64,000 nt of DNA from Setaria digitata (taxonomy: Eukaryota; Nematoda; Chromadorea; Rhabditida; Setariidae): NCBI GenBank assembly GCA_003640385.1, contig RCAB01000221.1:1-64000 (forward strand), in the 5' to 3' direction. A program made the translations under genes and the position numbers. Positions within the stretch are counted from its first letter, which is position 1; each line of letters begins with the position of its first letter. The notes below the pieces were generated by a model. That model was not told the origin of the DNA and searched no databases. It saw only the letters and a program-made list of their open reading frames with translations. Positions 13,574 to 31,260 of the stretch are shown one piece after another.

Positions 13574-13847
13574 TTTTTTCTTTCATTCTCTCCAGATCAT
13601 TTTTCTCCTCCTTTATATATATCCCTTTCTTCCCTTCCGGATTATATACATATATATAATAGGTTGGCAAGATGTTTGCGAATAAACAAAAAAACTCATA
13701 CACNGTTTTTTCTTTCATTCTCTCCAGATCATTTTTCTCTTCCTTTATATATATCCCTTTCTTCCCTTCCGGATTATATACATATATATATATATATATA
13801 TAATAGGTTGGCAAGATGTTTGCGAATAAACAAAAAAACTCATACAC
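13574..13847. repeat. 129/143-bp direct duplication around a single N (assembly join)
   Basis: Bases 13574-13702 and 13705-13847 match apart from one substitution and a longer TA run in the second copy, with an N at 13703. The length difference in the microsatellite is what two alleles would show. Confidence 0.9.
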
Positions 13848-14388
13848 GGAAGTTCACGATGAAAAGACATCAGTGTTAAATGATTCCATCAATGAGTATC
13901 GATGATCAAATCACGATAATTAGCAACAACTGCTGTACCATCAGTACATTCACTTAATTGATACTAATATTATAATTCGTAAAATGTAAAATACGAAAGC
14001 AATTAATTAGCTTTTCTCCTTGATAAAAAATGAAATAATGATATGCTAGAAAAGAAACTATTTCGAGACTGCTCTTCCTTACGCGACTACATTTATACAT
14101 AAATTAGTTTAAGTTGCTTTTTCTTCAACAAAAACAACCAACATATACTTTTCTCGTCTGATATGCAAAAGAAAAAATTATTATCAAAGTCCGAAAATTT
14201 GATATTCCATTTCTACACTAAGGATTAAATCTGCGAGGCATCCTTTGTCATTTACACTGAAAAATATACAATTTTACTGCGTTTAAAAGATACTGACCGA
14301 AAGGACAATGGGCTAATCACATCCAGTCATCAACTGACCTATTTCGCCAATCACTCTCTAATCAATGAAAATGATGAATATCTCAGTA

Positions 14389-14394
14389 TTTATT
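14389..14394 (-). terminator. Candidate poly(A) signal for the MADF gene
   Basis: AATAAA on the minus strand lies about 510 bases beyond the MADF stop codon. It is the first match I noticed and is weakly supported in AT-rich DNA. Confidence 0.25.
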
Positions 14395-14899
14395 CCTGTT
14401 AAAATAAGTAAGTTACGAAGAGAGATTCGTAATTCGTACTCGTAAAGAATATGCACCTAATAACCAATAGCGAAACAATTTACAATCATTAATCAGTAAC
14501 TTTCACAATTTCAAAATTTACAATGCATGCGGAATGGAAAAAGCTCTAGATGGCATAATTAACTATGACAGGATGAGCATTTCTCTTGCATTATCTAATC
14601 AATTTTGTAATATTCGATAGCTATCTAGCCTGCGAAAAACAAAAATCCATGGAAAATGACCTGAATGCAAACTACAAGTACACCAAATGATATCAACTTC
14701 TGCAAAATGACAACCTAAATTATCAATGCTACAATTAACATCATTATTAACAATATATAAAGTTTAGCTGCAAATTTTTAAGGAGAATACAAAATAAATT
14801 CGCAATAAACATAAACATAACTAAACATAAATAATAAAATTCCTTCAATATTTAAATCGACACAGTTCCATACCTAATATTCCACCGTTATCTAAAACG

Positions 14900-17800
14900 T
14901 TAACTGGTGCCGTTGCCACTACATCCCTCCAAAGCTTTCATCCGACATTTCGTTAATAACGTCCAGATTTCACCCCTTATCCATACAGCTGCTTTTTCGT
15001 CAAGCTTTGCAATTCCTCGTATATAGTCCGCAATTGACAAGCCTAGAAATCCTTTATACTAATTTTTGTGTACTTTAAAGTTCTAAAAAAATTCACATCT
15101 AACAGATGAATTTAAAAAAAACGAAATCTCCTATTCATAAGAACCATTGAGAGAGCGACCGACTAATGGATTAACCAACATAAGTTGATATTTGATAAGC
15201 CTTTCTCTAGAGAATAATGATGCAACCAAAAAAAAAAAAAGCGCAGGATTATACCTTAGCTAGTCGGAATGATAACGAATATAAGTATAATCACTTTACT
15301 ATATGTTTCAGGAAGCGGAAATTCCACTGTAAAAAAAAAAATGTTTTTGGTTGAAATGACGATTTTCACTCACCAAAATGATCGAATTCATCCATCCTAG
15401 AAAAACAACCATCATCTCTATCGTGTATTTTTGAGTCAACATCTTTCTGCCCTTTGTAATCTGATGATCTTCCATGCTTTCTTTTACGACGAAGTGGTAG
15501 CAAATTGGTACCAGATGAAGTACCAGCCACTGGAAACTCGGAGCAAGATTCCTTTGATGGAATATTTTCATTCAGATTTTGCAGACCATTTTCTTCATTC
15601 ATCATAATGCAATACCTAAATTTCACTAACAAAAAACGAATGCATCAAAAATGTTTGGAAATTGTGATTCACAACAACTCTATCTAAAAGCAGCTGTTCA
15701 CGGTATGTTCAGATCATTCCTCTAAAAGTATGATTTTGTTTATTGGTGTTTATATCAAGATGTTTATACCAGATTAAACCAAGTAAGAGATTTAAATTTA
15801 TAACTGAAATTATAACGTCTTAAAGCAATAAGACTTCTATAAATAAAAAATAAAAGTAAATTATTTCAGTATGATTTTACCGAGACTGCGGCAACTGTTT
15901 ATAAGGCATCAGAAATTTTAATTCTTCGGAAAATTTGAATGATGGAAATCGACAATCATTCGGTTCCATATTCCTTATTTTGTTGATAAAGCGTACATAT
16001 TGATCGCGCAAAGATTTCCACTGCCTCGCTATATCATCCGCTAAATACTATTATTACCATTATTTTTTGGTCTTACTTTATTTCTATATGCTTTCTGTTT
16101 TATTGGCAATTGTCCCTTGATTGCCAATAAGAGTATAAAAAAGAAATCTTAATATAAAAATGAAAGTTAATATCAGAATGTACCGATTATGTCTATGCTA
16201 GTTTATAGGATATGAAATCAGACCAATACCTTAAATCAACACGTTATATCAAATCACTTTCCATATCACACATTTCGGAAAGATTTCTGTTATCTACATT
16301 AACTTAACAATCATTTTGAATTACCATTCAAAGCATATCCAGTTCGATGATAGAAAGATTCGATAACTTCGTTTCTTTCACTTGCTGCATATTGTAAATC
16401 TCTATATTTTGGATGATTATGATCCCATAAACATGGTCGTTTCTTCATTTCTTGTATTAGAATCTCACGCAGATCATCTGTCCATATTACTGAAACTGTC
16501 CTTGTTTAATTTGAAAATTCCGGCTACCAAATTTTTGATTCCTTCGCTTGCTGTCAACATACGGGAAGGTTCCTACTGATATAATTTTTCATTTCACATA
16601 TTTCTTCTAGAATTTTTAGCTCTTTGTTACCGCTATCATCTCAGCCATATCATCTAAAGTTTCAGTTAGGAAAAAGTTACTTCTTGTTTTTGTTGTCCGA
16701 TCTTCTACAGTGGACGGTGACTTTGCATTCCCACCAACGACGACAACATCTGAAATAACTTTCTGTTTGATCTTTAGAATAAATTCTGCTAAATAAAATC
16801 CTCACTTTTGAAATACGTGAATTTATTAAGAATAGACACTAAATTGTCGAATACTACCTAATTCTGGTTTAACAGATGATTCAGATGTTGTAGTGATTAA
16901 ATTTGAAGGCGAATAAATATGATCACTGAATGACATAGCCGTTACCGCAGCCTGTTCGCTATGAGCACTAGCCGTATTGTCATCTGCATTGCCATAATTA
17001 CGCTGAACCTAGAATCACAGCAATGAAAACATCTATCAGATAGCAATTTCTTTTTGAAAAAATACTATGCTACAAATAATGGCTAAATTTTACTCTGATC
17101 TTTTGGATCTAAATTTTATATATTTCCGAAAGCACTTTTTCTAATCGTCTCAGAAAAAAAAATCTGATATCAACTCATGCAATATCGTGACATCATATTT
17201 AATTTGGTTTGGCCTTAGAAGTATGTTATAGTTTAGGAAAAAATCCTATTTGTATATGAAATAAAATGAATAAAATGTCTCACATACTACTTAACAAAAA
17301 AAAATAAAAAAAATTAAAAAGATGACCTTTTCTGTAGAGGCAAGCAATTGTTGTGTATTACTTTGATCAGTGAAATTTACATCACTGGCATCACTACTGT
17401 GCCAGACATTTGTTGAAACAGTTCCCGATTCTGCACCACTTGTTGCATTTGATGTTGGCCCACTGACCAATGTGATGAAAGCATTTGATGACCCAAGTCC
17501 ATTTGTCCACTGTAATCCTCGATTACTGTCAGCTCCTTGTTCATTTCTGCAATTAATAAAAATTAATGAAATAAATTCCTTCTTTTTCTCTTCTTTAAAT
17601 TTTAAAAGCTATTTTAAAAAAAAGTTTAAGCTATTAAAAAAAAAAACAAATAAGTGAAATAATATGCTGAGTGTCACACTACTCTTCTTCAGTCGTATCC
17701 TTATTATTACTATCTCCTACCCTAACTAATAGTTCTTAGTGAATTATATCATTTGGACCACTCGGACAACTGTCACCAGGATGGAACTTAACAGCAGCGT

Positions 17801-18361
17801 ACATTCTTGCCGGTTATCCAGATGGTCCCATGACTAAATGAAAGATGTAAGACAGAAGAGTCACTGACTGAAGATCGAATATTTGACCTGAACGGTACGA
17901 TTATCAAATTAGGAAATTTCTTGATATATAGTACACATGTCGTGATACTGCCGTACACGTAGCTATTAATGTAAGTTCACAGTGTATGCTAATTTCCAAG
18001 AATTTATCCTATTATTCTAATAAATGAACCCTAATTAAATATACTGTCGTGATTTTTCGGCTCACTTGAAGGTTTATTTCAGAGATCCGATTACTGTTAC
18101 CGTATCATAAAATAAGTCATTTATACCGAATGAAATGTGATAAATTTCACTCATCTTCTAATGAAGTTTTATTGAAAAATTTTTGATAACAAATATGAAG
18201 CATGGATAAAATATGATATGATTAATAAATATGAATAGCAGGGAGTGATAAATTTAATGATATGATAAGATAAGAGTATAAAAATGAATTCTCAATGAAA
18301 CTTACGTAGCATTGCCAAATTGACTAGCTCGTTCATCAGGGGCTTTCCTTGTTGGCATCAT
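14900..18361 (-). CDS. MADF-domain protein, putative DNA-binding regulator (8 exons, 401 aa)
   Basis: Exons: 18361-18306, 17546-17327, 17008-16858, 16749-16681, 16489-16325, 16040-15881, 15615-15374, 15042-14900. Phases fit at all seven junctions and the CDS totals 1206 bases. The MADF domain (about residues 170-272) shows RPCLWDHNHPKY early and DDIARQWKSLRDQYVR late, the usual spaced tryptophans and aromatics of Myb-like Adf-1/Dip3 domains. The first 165 residues are Ser/Thr/Asn-rich and probably disordered. A basic LRRKRKHGR stretch after the domain could be a nuclear localization signal. MADF proteins commonly bind DNA as transcription regulators; the target is unknown. Two ATGs in tandem start the frame and I chose the first. 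The gene is divergent from ZW10. The donor at 16681 was chosen because it alone restores phase, so that junction is the least certain. Confidence 0.85.
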
Positions 18362-18839
18362 CCACTGGCAACTCTTACAACAATAACAATTATTGCAGTA
18401 ATGATTGAAAATCTGTAAATTATCATATTTTAAATTTAAAAAAAATCATAAAATTTCGAGTGAAATTTTTTTAAGAATTCATAATTACACAAAATCAATG
18501 ATTACAACGACAGTTACTACCACAACAACTACTGCACCACCACTGCTACTATTATTAGTGACGCAAAAACCGCAAAAGAAGCAGCAATTGCAGGCGCTAC
18601 GCTGTCGCCAGCCACATCGATACAGCATCGCTACGACGCGTGCGCTGCACACTGCATTTGCATCGCTGCACGTCTAACTGTCACCACTCTGTCTCTCTCT
18701 CTCTCTTCTCCTCCCTCCCCCTTTCTCTCTCCCTCTCTCTCTCTTCCCTTGTTTTGTCCTGCATAGCTTAAAAATTTCACCGTTTCTATTCGTCAAACTT
18801 TATGATCACGTTTTCCTCGTAGGTGACGTCTTACGTTAC

Positions 18840-18979
18840 GTCATGTTTAGAGAACAAAGTTGTGATCAAATTGATAGATATACGCTTGCTCATAAGGTTT
18901 TTACGTATAAGTAATGTCGCGTGTCATATTTAGATAAATAAAGTTGTGCACAGATTGGTGGATTACGCTTGCTCGTAAG
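18840..18979. repeat. Imperfect 57-bp direct repeat in the divergent promoter
   Basis: Copies at 18840-18896 and 18923-18979 share TTTAGA, AAAGTTGTG and TACGCTTGCTC in the same order and spacing, apart from a one-base shift. The divergence suggests an old duplication. Confidence 0.75.
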
Positions 18980-19255
18980 TCACCAGGGGTCACGTTTTTC
19001 GAATAAATGATGTCTTTATTAAGCTGAATAAGTTAGCCGATTTATTCGTTCCTCTAGGTCTAAGACAGTGTTTTGATTCTTGATTTTTTTTTACTCTGAT
19101 AAGCTTGTTAAAGTTGACGATATGCAGATTTTTCTTCACGCTTAGATGATGCTAATATCTTATGATGGAAACATTTCAAATGCTGAACTGAAACAAAAAC
19201 ATCGTACAGTATGATATTATTTTGATATTTTTAAATAAATTGCACTTAAGATGAG

Positions 19256-19265
19256 TTGTTTTCAG
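19256..19265 (+). promoter_or_regulatory. Candidate spliced-leader acceptor for ZW10
   Basis: TTGTTTTCAG ends 11 bases before the ZW10 ATG with no donor upstream in the gene, the usual position for nematode trans-splicing. Confidence 0.5.
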
Positions 19266-19276
19266 AATAAAAAACG

Positions 19277-22200
19277 ATGGCATCGATTTCGCGAACATCT
19301 GAGAAACGTTTACAGTCAGTGCTTGATTTCGAGGATGATAACAGAGATAGCATTGGACGAGAAATAGTAATTTTAGAGCGATTAATAGCTACCGGTAATT
19401 TATTTCTTGGATTTATTTATATTTTATGACATGTGCTGTTTATTTTGTCTTAACATCATTTGCGTATTTGCACTTGTAACCGGAAGCTTTTCGCCATCTT
19501 AGTCACCCATTTTGCATTAAATTCGTGTTTCTTAATGTACTTTATTTTAGCAATGACTGATATTGCATCAGAAATAAATAAAAAATACGTGGAGTATATT
19601 CCTGATTTGGTTACAAGTAATAAATTGCTTGACACAATTCGTTCTACCTGTGCTACCGTAAATCATTCAATCGATTCGATTGCTAAGAACGTTGACAGTA
19701 CGATGAAAGAAGTTGAAATGAATGTAAGTTTAGTTATTGAATTGTTAATGTCAGATATAAAAGGTATAGGAGTGCATAAATTCTATCGTGATATATAGCA
19801 TATGTGCAGAAAAACTGAGAAATGAGAAATTTTACTGCTGAACTTATCCAAGACCTGACCACTAATCATTGAAGAGGTTGAATTAAACGAGATTTTATCC
19901 GATTTCTTATCTCGCTATAGCTTAATTCAAAGTTAGAAATTGCGGTTTCTTCAGTATGTGTATTTAAAATTTCTCTAGTCTTTAAAAATATGTTTTTTGT
20001 TTCCTCATATTCACTTTACATTTGAAGAAGAAGGAGCTAGAAAGATTGGAATTTATAAAAGATTGGAAGTCGAAAATGCAGTCACTCGAAGAAGTTGAAT
20101 CACTGATATATCAGCTTTGGTATTCATCAAATGAAGAAAATCCCTTGGTCAATGCGCAGCTAATCATAAAATTGGAAGACAAATTAAAGGACATTTTGGA
20201 GGTTCAGGTTTTTAGATTGCTCCATTATGCATAGTTTGCTTTTGATATTCTACACAAATACTACTCTATATCTAGCTTATTATGCCTAGACGAAATTTAT
20301 CTCTACCTTTTTAGACGTTTGGTCGTTTTAAGTCCTAGTGATTGCGATGAGATAGTTATAGATTTTACAAAAATTCACGGTATAGTAGTTATTTTGAAAG
20401 ATATTCTGAAATAGTTATATAATTGCACTTCATATCTATAATGCGTATTTAGTTTCTAGTAGCCACGAAGTATTGGAAATGTTGCATAAAAGAGCAAATT
20501 AAAATAGAGTGTATATTAACTCTATTATTCTTGATTATAAGATAGTTTCATCATCAAAACTAGATTTTTGGATGAGTAGTATAAATGAACGGAAGTCATT
20601 GTCCTTGCCAGCTACTTTCATCTTTAACCTGACTTGCATGGAACATTGACTAAAAGCTTGAAACATCATGTAAATAATATATTGGACGAATTAGGCTGAA
20701 ATAATTGCAGGGAGATGAAAATGTTGATAAAACATTCGTTGAGCACATTGGTCCAGCGTTGAAGACAGAAATTGTTACATTGCGACAAAGTCTAACTTAT
20801 ATGCTGAATACTTTCTGGGACCAAATATTTTCTTTGAGAGAGCTTAATAATAAAGTTATTTTACACGTAACAGCTTCTACGTCTGATGCTTTGAACGAGG
20901 TATGCTTCATATGCTGAAAAATTTTATTTTTATCTAGTTTAAAAGTTGGTTTATTTCTTTTTTGTCAATGACTCCAATATTCAGACTAATGCAAAAATTG
21001 AAAGTTGAAATTGGAAATTGTTGATGAAATACATATTTTTTTGCGCGGAAACCAAGACTTGAAGCATAGTCGTGATATATCTATGTCTCGGCATATGTTA
21101 ACAATCAGCACGTAATGCTGCATATTTTCATCTTTTTATGAAAAAAATGAAGAGTTCTTTCAGAAACTCTCTGCAATGGATACATTGGATTTAATTGATG
21201 CGAAGATTGCCAAGTTTTCTTCAGCGTTGATTCATCACTTTTGCAAAAGACTGGTTGTCGCAAAAGATCCTACAGAGATTATTATTTATCGTGATGGCAC
21301 TTCTTTCGTAGACCATGAATATTTGGTGCATAAGGAAAAATTGATAGAAGATGGAAAGAAAAAATACCCTGACCCAGAGAAAGTTTTCTGGTAATTGTTT
21401 GTTTTGGGTTTAGATATTTTTCTCATACAGTTCATTAGCAGTTATTTTTAGAAGAGGAAATTTTGCAGTGCAAAATTTGAAAAGTCTACACTGAATTTTC
21501 TATTTAAATCCTATCTATTCAGGATTATGTGATTTTATTCGTGCTGTAAAATCAACATTTGAGATTATCCAAAAAAAAAAAGAAATTTATATGAAGAAAA
21601 TATACAAATTTCCAAGAGGCTATTTATCTTGTATGAAAGTGTGAAGAAAGATTATAAAAAGAAATGACATCTTTATCCTTTTTAATGCTTTGCATTCAAA
21701 ATATTTGAATTGCAGCGCAATGCTGGAATTATTCAAGAACTTAGGCCGGAATCTGGGTGCAATGAAAGTGAATGAGAAAAGTATGGTGCAATTAATTGGT
21801 GAAAAAATATCTAATGAAATTGTTGAGTTGCTAGTGCACGAATGCCTTACACCAGCTATCCCTTATGAATCGAAAGATATCCCTGCATTTGAAGCCCTTC
21901 TTGCATCTACTGATCAATTTGAGGAGGTGATGAAGGTTTGTATTTTATGTATTTTCAGTGGTTTTTATGTATACTGTGAACTCATTCTTCTTTATTCTGT
22001 CCACAGACTAATTTGCTGTATCATTTCTTGATTTTAGCAATTACATTTCAGGAACTAGGATTTTTCACGGAGTCAACTGAATCCTTCCAAAAATTTGCTG
22101 AAAATTATGAGGAAACTTTTATCAATCGACGATGCAGCAAGATTATTGGCGAAGCACGAGCTCTTATTGAGGCACCATTGACAGAATTTGTTTCAGTATG

Positions 22201-24949
22201 TATTTGTTTGTATTTAGCGTTTTGATTAGTAAATCTGATAAAAAGAAGAAGAGAGAAGACGATAAATATTCCATGGGAATCTTCATTTATGAAGGACCAT
22301 TATCAAGATATGTCTGTTGTTCACAGAAAATGAATTTCATATTAATCACTGTTGAGGAGATGCTAGCAATTAATATGGGTATTGTGAAGAGTGTTAATTA
22401 GAATTATTCGAGCTTTCATGCTTATTGTCCTTTCATAATGAGGCTTCCATTATTATTACAAATTGTCTTGCAGGTTGGAAACAGTTCAAGTACGGATGAT
22501 GATGAAACTGTTGCAGAATTTTTCAAACTAGGGTTACGCAAATCGGAAAAAATCGATGGGAATGAGGAACATTATCCTAAAATGATGCAGTTAGTCCACT
22601 GTCAAGTCAGGTTTGAGTTTTTTTATTGCTTTATCATGAAATGCTCTAAATGAATTTCACCAGAAAGTTTTTTTATATCTCACTGATTTTAATGATATTT
22701 ATTTGAAGAGTTGGATGATTTAAAATTTCATTATTAAGTCGTTACAATAATTGTGCTTATTTCAGTAAAACAGCTATTGACATGACAGATTTAATAGTAA
22801 AAACGTTGGATGATGCAGCGAAAGCAGAGTCTGCTTCAGCAATGGCTAAAATTTTGCAAACAGCCCGCAATATCGTTGAATTATATGCATGGACTGCATC
22901 CCGAATGCATTCTTCTGAAATCTCCTCGGTGCCTGTTTTAGCAGGTTAAATTTCATTTTTTTTTTTTCTTTTTTAATTTAATGCTAGCGCACTAGAGCCG
23001 TCCGGAAGTTCGCTGCATTTTGTTGTAAGTCTTATATGAAAATTATTCTCAGCGATGAAAAAACACAGTTATTTTATCTTTAGAGAGATATCGCTAAAGA
23101 TGAAATGAGTACTTAATGATCATTGCTTGTTTTCTGCTACCACTGGAAAATAATTTTTTTTCTACAGAATTAAAAGCTTTCTTAGGAATTTTTTTTCAGC
23201 AATATTTTACAACAATTGTTATTATATCTGCCATCGGTTAATGATTATAACGGTTGAAGTATTACCGAAAATGCATAGCATTATGCAGGTTATATTGTCC
23301 ATATTTATGATTTGATTAATAGATTTTATAGCTTGCTTACTTTTCCCTTATACTTGCAGTTTTCTGATGCTCCTACAATGTCGTACTTTTTCAACAGGAC
23401 CGATAAATTCTTCGTTGCATTTGTTGTTGCTAATTAGGTCTTTTTTATGTATTGATGAATAAATAAAAATTGAAGTTAGAAGAGACTGAAAATTTTTCTT
23501 GCTAAAATACTATTTGTAGGCTAAAAATCTGTGTCTTTCTTTTGCTGATTTTATTCCAAATCTTCGACAAGTAGCTGCCGAAGCCATGGAAAAGCAATTG
23601 ACACACTGTCGTCGACAGCTTTCTACTCTCTTAGCAGATGACAAAAGTTAGCATGTTTGAGTTTTCTTTATATAATATGAAATTAATAAGCTATAACTTC
23701 ATTGTTTGCAATTATTCATCAGTGAACGTCTTCTAGTCTTTTTTGGTTTGGACGACGTTTCACAGTATGAAAAATGTATGAAATGCTTGGACGGATGTAT
23801 GATGCATCTGGAACAAATTTCAGGAGTTTGGAAAAAAGTAAATTTTTCTCCTTTTTTTTTTTTGTATCTTTTATCATTATTAATTCGTTCCATATTCTCC
23901 TTGGTTGAAAATTCATTTCACAAATTACCAATTTGTAAAGATATATGAATTGTTTTCGGTGTGTGTATCGAAAATATTCTGGGTTTCATCTTCGTGGCTT
24001 CTTATCCATTAAAAAAATGGATAAGAATGTCCAGTTAATCTAAGTGACGCCTTATCATAACTTTGCAGAGAAGATTAAATAGAGAGCTTTTTTCATCTAA
24101 ACATAATATTCATAGGTTCTTACTAAAATGGTTTATGCAAACTGTGTTGGCAATGTTGTGTCTTTTTTCTTTAATACATTGTTCAAAATGTTGATTTCTG
24201 CGGAAGATATTCGAGCAACTGATGCGGAATTAAGTGCTATTGTATTAAGAAAGGTTTTGAAAAGATCAGAAATGTTATTTGTGGTAAGTTTCATCATTGT
24301 TTTTTTTCTTTGTTTTTATTGAACTGTTTGAGTGTTATAGTGCATTAAAGGAATCGGAAATTAAAGTCTTGAGATTTATTGAGTAATTGAAAAATGATAT
24401 CTTTTAGACTGGACAGAAATGAAATTCATAATTGCTTAATTAACTTGTTTTTTATTACTCTATGATTTTTTTCGTTTTAGAAACAGTGAAGGGATTTTTT
24501 ACGAAGTACTAACAGTAACGTGCAAATTCTGAGATATGTTTCCATCGTCTGGAAAATATAATGGAGTACAAAAAAATCTTTTTTAGACTGAACAGTCGAG
24601 TCATTCTTCTATTCATAGATACGCCGAGATGTCATACTTCCGGATCAAGGAGCTGCTGTTTTGTTTGGATTCATCATTACAGGCTTGTGTTTTTCGTTTC
24701 TGCCATTACCGCTTCATCATGAATATAAATGAGCTGTTAGAGCTAAAGAGGCACAATAAAATAGTTAAAATTGTTCTATCCAAAATAGCTCGTTAACATA
24801 GTCTCTAATTTTAGAACATTTTTGATCGTTGGTGCGATGGAAAAGGACCGTTGGCGCAGTGGTTACGGGCAAATGAAGTGCGCCATTTGATAAAGGCTTT
24901 GTTTCAAAATACTGAGAAAAGAGCATACGTTTTATCTAAGATTAATTGA
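19277..24949 (+). CDS. zw10: ZW10, RZZ complex / Dsl1-NRZ tether subunit (15 exons, 760 aa)
   Basis: ZW10 works with ROD and Zwilch at kinetochores in the spindle checkpoint, and in Golgi-to-ER vesicle tethering. Exons: 19277-19394, 19551-19723, 20028-20207, 20711-20899, 21164-21390, 21716-21935, 22052-22195, 22474-22610, 22766-22944, 23200-23288, 23520-23646, 23737-23837, 24116-24283, 24587-24682, 24815-24949. The CDS is 2283 bases with consistent phases; 760 aa is close to the 779 aa of the human protein. The strongest evidence is the C-terminus, where [11 protein letters not shown] and [12 protein letters not shown] follow the family pattern. Exon 10 ([10 protein letters not shown]) matches the central conserved segment. 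The N-terminal third is helical and charged. The exon 14 donor reads CAG|GC; a GT donor six bases further would add two residues. The acceptors of exons 3 and 12 are weak but phase-forced. The C. elegans equivalent is czw-1. Confidence 0.93.
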
Positions 24950-25077
24950 GTGAACTACTTCGCTCAAGATCTGATCTCAGGGAAAATATTCCTCTATTTA
25001 TGAGACTGCTGTAAAGTGATTTAATATTCATTTTGTTTGATTTCATATTACAGATTATTCTCTATATTTAATCACTA

Positions 25078-25083
25078 AATAAA
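25078..25083 (+). terminator. Candidate ZW10 poly(A) signal
   Basis: AATAAA lies 129 bases after the ZW10 stop codon and about 270 bases before the presumed trans-splice site of the next gene. Confidence 0.5.
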
Positions 25084-25346
25084 ATTTTAATTTCTTTCTG
25101 TCATCAGTGAACAGTTTTTTGCTTGCAGTGCATAGTTTTATTGACAATCCATCATATGTGTTGCTTCTTTATTGAATGGTTAATATGTTATTAAAGTTTT
25201 TTAAGTGGATGTAACTCTTTTAATAGCATATGGCGAAAGAGCCTGGGTGCGACAGATTATAGCAGTCATTTGATTGGGAACTTCATTGTTTGTTTCACAA
25301 ATTTTCGAGAGAAACTGTGAATACTTCTGCAGGTTCTCTTTTGTAT

Positions 25347-25354
25347 TGTTTCAG
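25347..25354 (+). promoter_or_regulatory. Candidate spliced-leader acceptor for mitochondrial EF-G1
   Basis: A TTGTTTCAG-type 3' splice site lies 75 bases before the start codon, with no upstream coding exon. A second site ends at 25332. Confidence 0.35.
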
Positions 25355-25428
25355 GTTCATTAAATGTGGCTACAGATATCGCAAAGGATAGTGCCTGTCG
25401 TATCAAATATTAAAAGGAGCAATTAATA

Positions 25429-30924
<5,496 letters not shown>

Positions 30925-31254
30925 ATGTGCGAGACGAAATGCAATATAATTGCTTAGAGTTATTAATTTGACTAAAAGTATTATGATTTCAATTGTTTCC
31001 TTTTTTTTTTTTACTGGTTTGCGATGTGAATATATCCTTACTAAGGAAAGTTATGGCTCGAGTGGTATTTAATCTCCACAAATGTTTTGTAGAACATTGC
31101 AAATTAATTTAAAAAAAAAAAGTAAGTGTAACGAGGAGCAGGTTCAAGAGATTCAAGGGATACTTGTTGTTGTTTTCCTAGATTAATCGGTTAAATTCAG
31201 GAATCGAATTACTAATTTCATATGTTTGTTTCTTTTATTTGCGGCATTTGCTGA

Positions 31255-31260
31255 AATAAA
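31255..31260 (+). terminator. Candidate EF-G1 poly(A) signal
   Basis: AATAAA about 330 bases after the stop codon is the first clear match downstream. Confidence 0.4.

Larger units (their letters stand above)
11401..14388. other. Intergenic region between E2F and MADF genes
   Basis: I find no supportable gene. The region holds TA microsatellites near 11420-11460, a GC-richer island (about 12780-13430) with CA repeats and degenerate short repeats, and an unmerged assembly duplication at 13574-13847. Open frames here are short and coincide with microsatellites. Confidence 0.6.
18362..19276. promoter_or_regulatory. Divergent promoter region between MADF and ZW10
   Basis: This 0.9 kb gap separates the two start codons. 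It contains a CT-rich tract (about 18688-18750), a TGACGTC and a TTACGTCA (CREB/ATF-type sites) at 18824-18830 and 18836-18843, and an imperfect 57-bp direct repeat (18840-18896 against 18923-18979). A TTTTCAG site just before the ZW10 ATG suggests trans-splicing. Promoter function is inferred from position and motifs. Confidence 0.5.

Noticed and set aside
18405..18677. Plus-strand frame with a Thr-rich run upstream of MADF
   Set aside because: It lies in the presumed MADF promoter or leader on the opposite strand, is low complexity and has no continuing exon.
23361..23437. Possible extra ZW10 exon between exons 10 and 11
   Set aside because: The frame runs into a stop, has no family match, and joining 23288 directly to 23520 keeps phase and matches the conserved protein.
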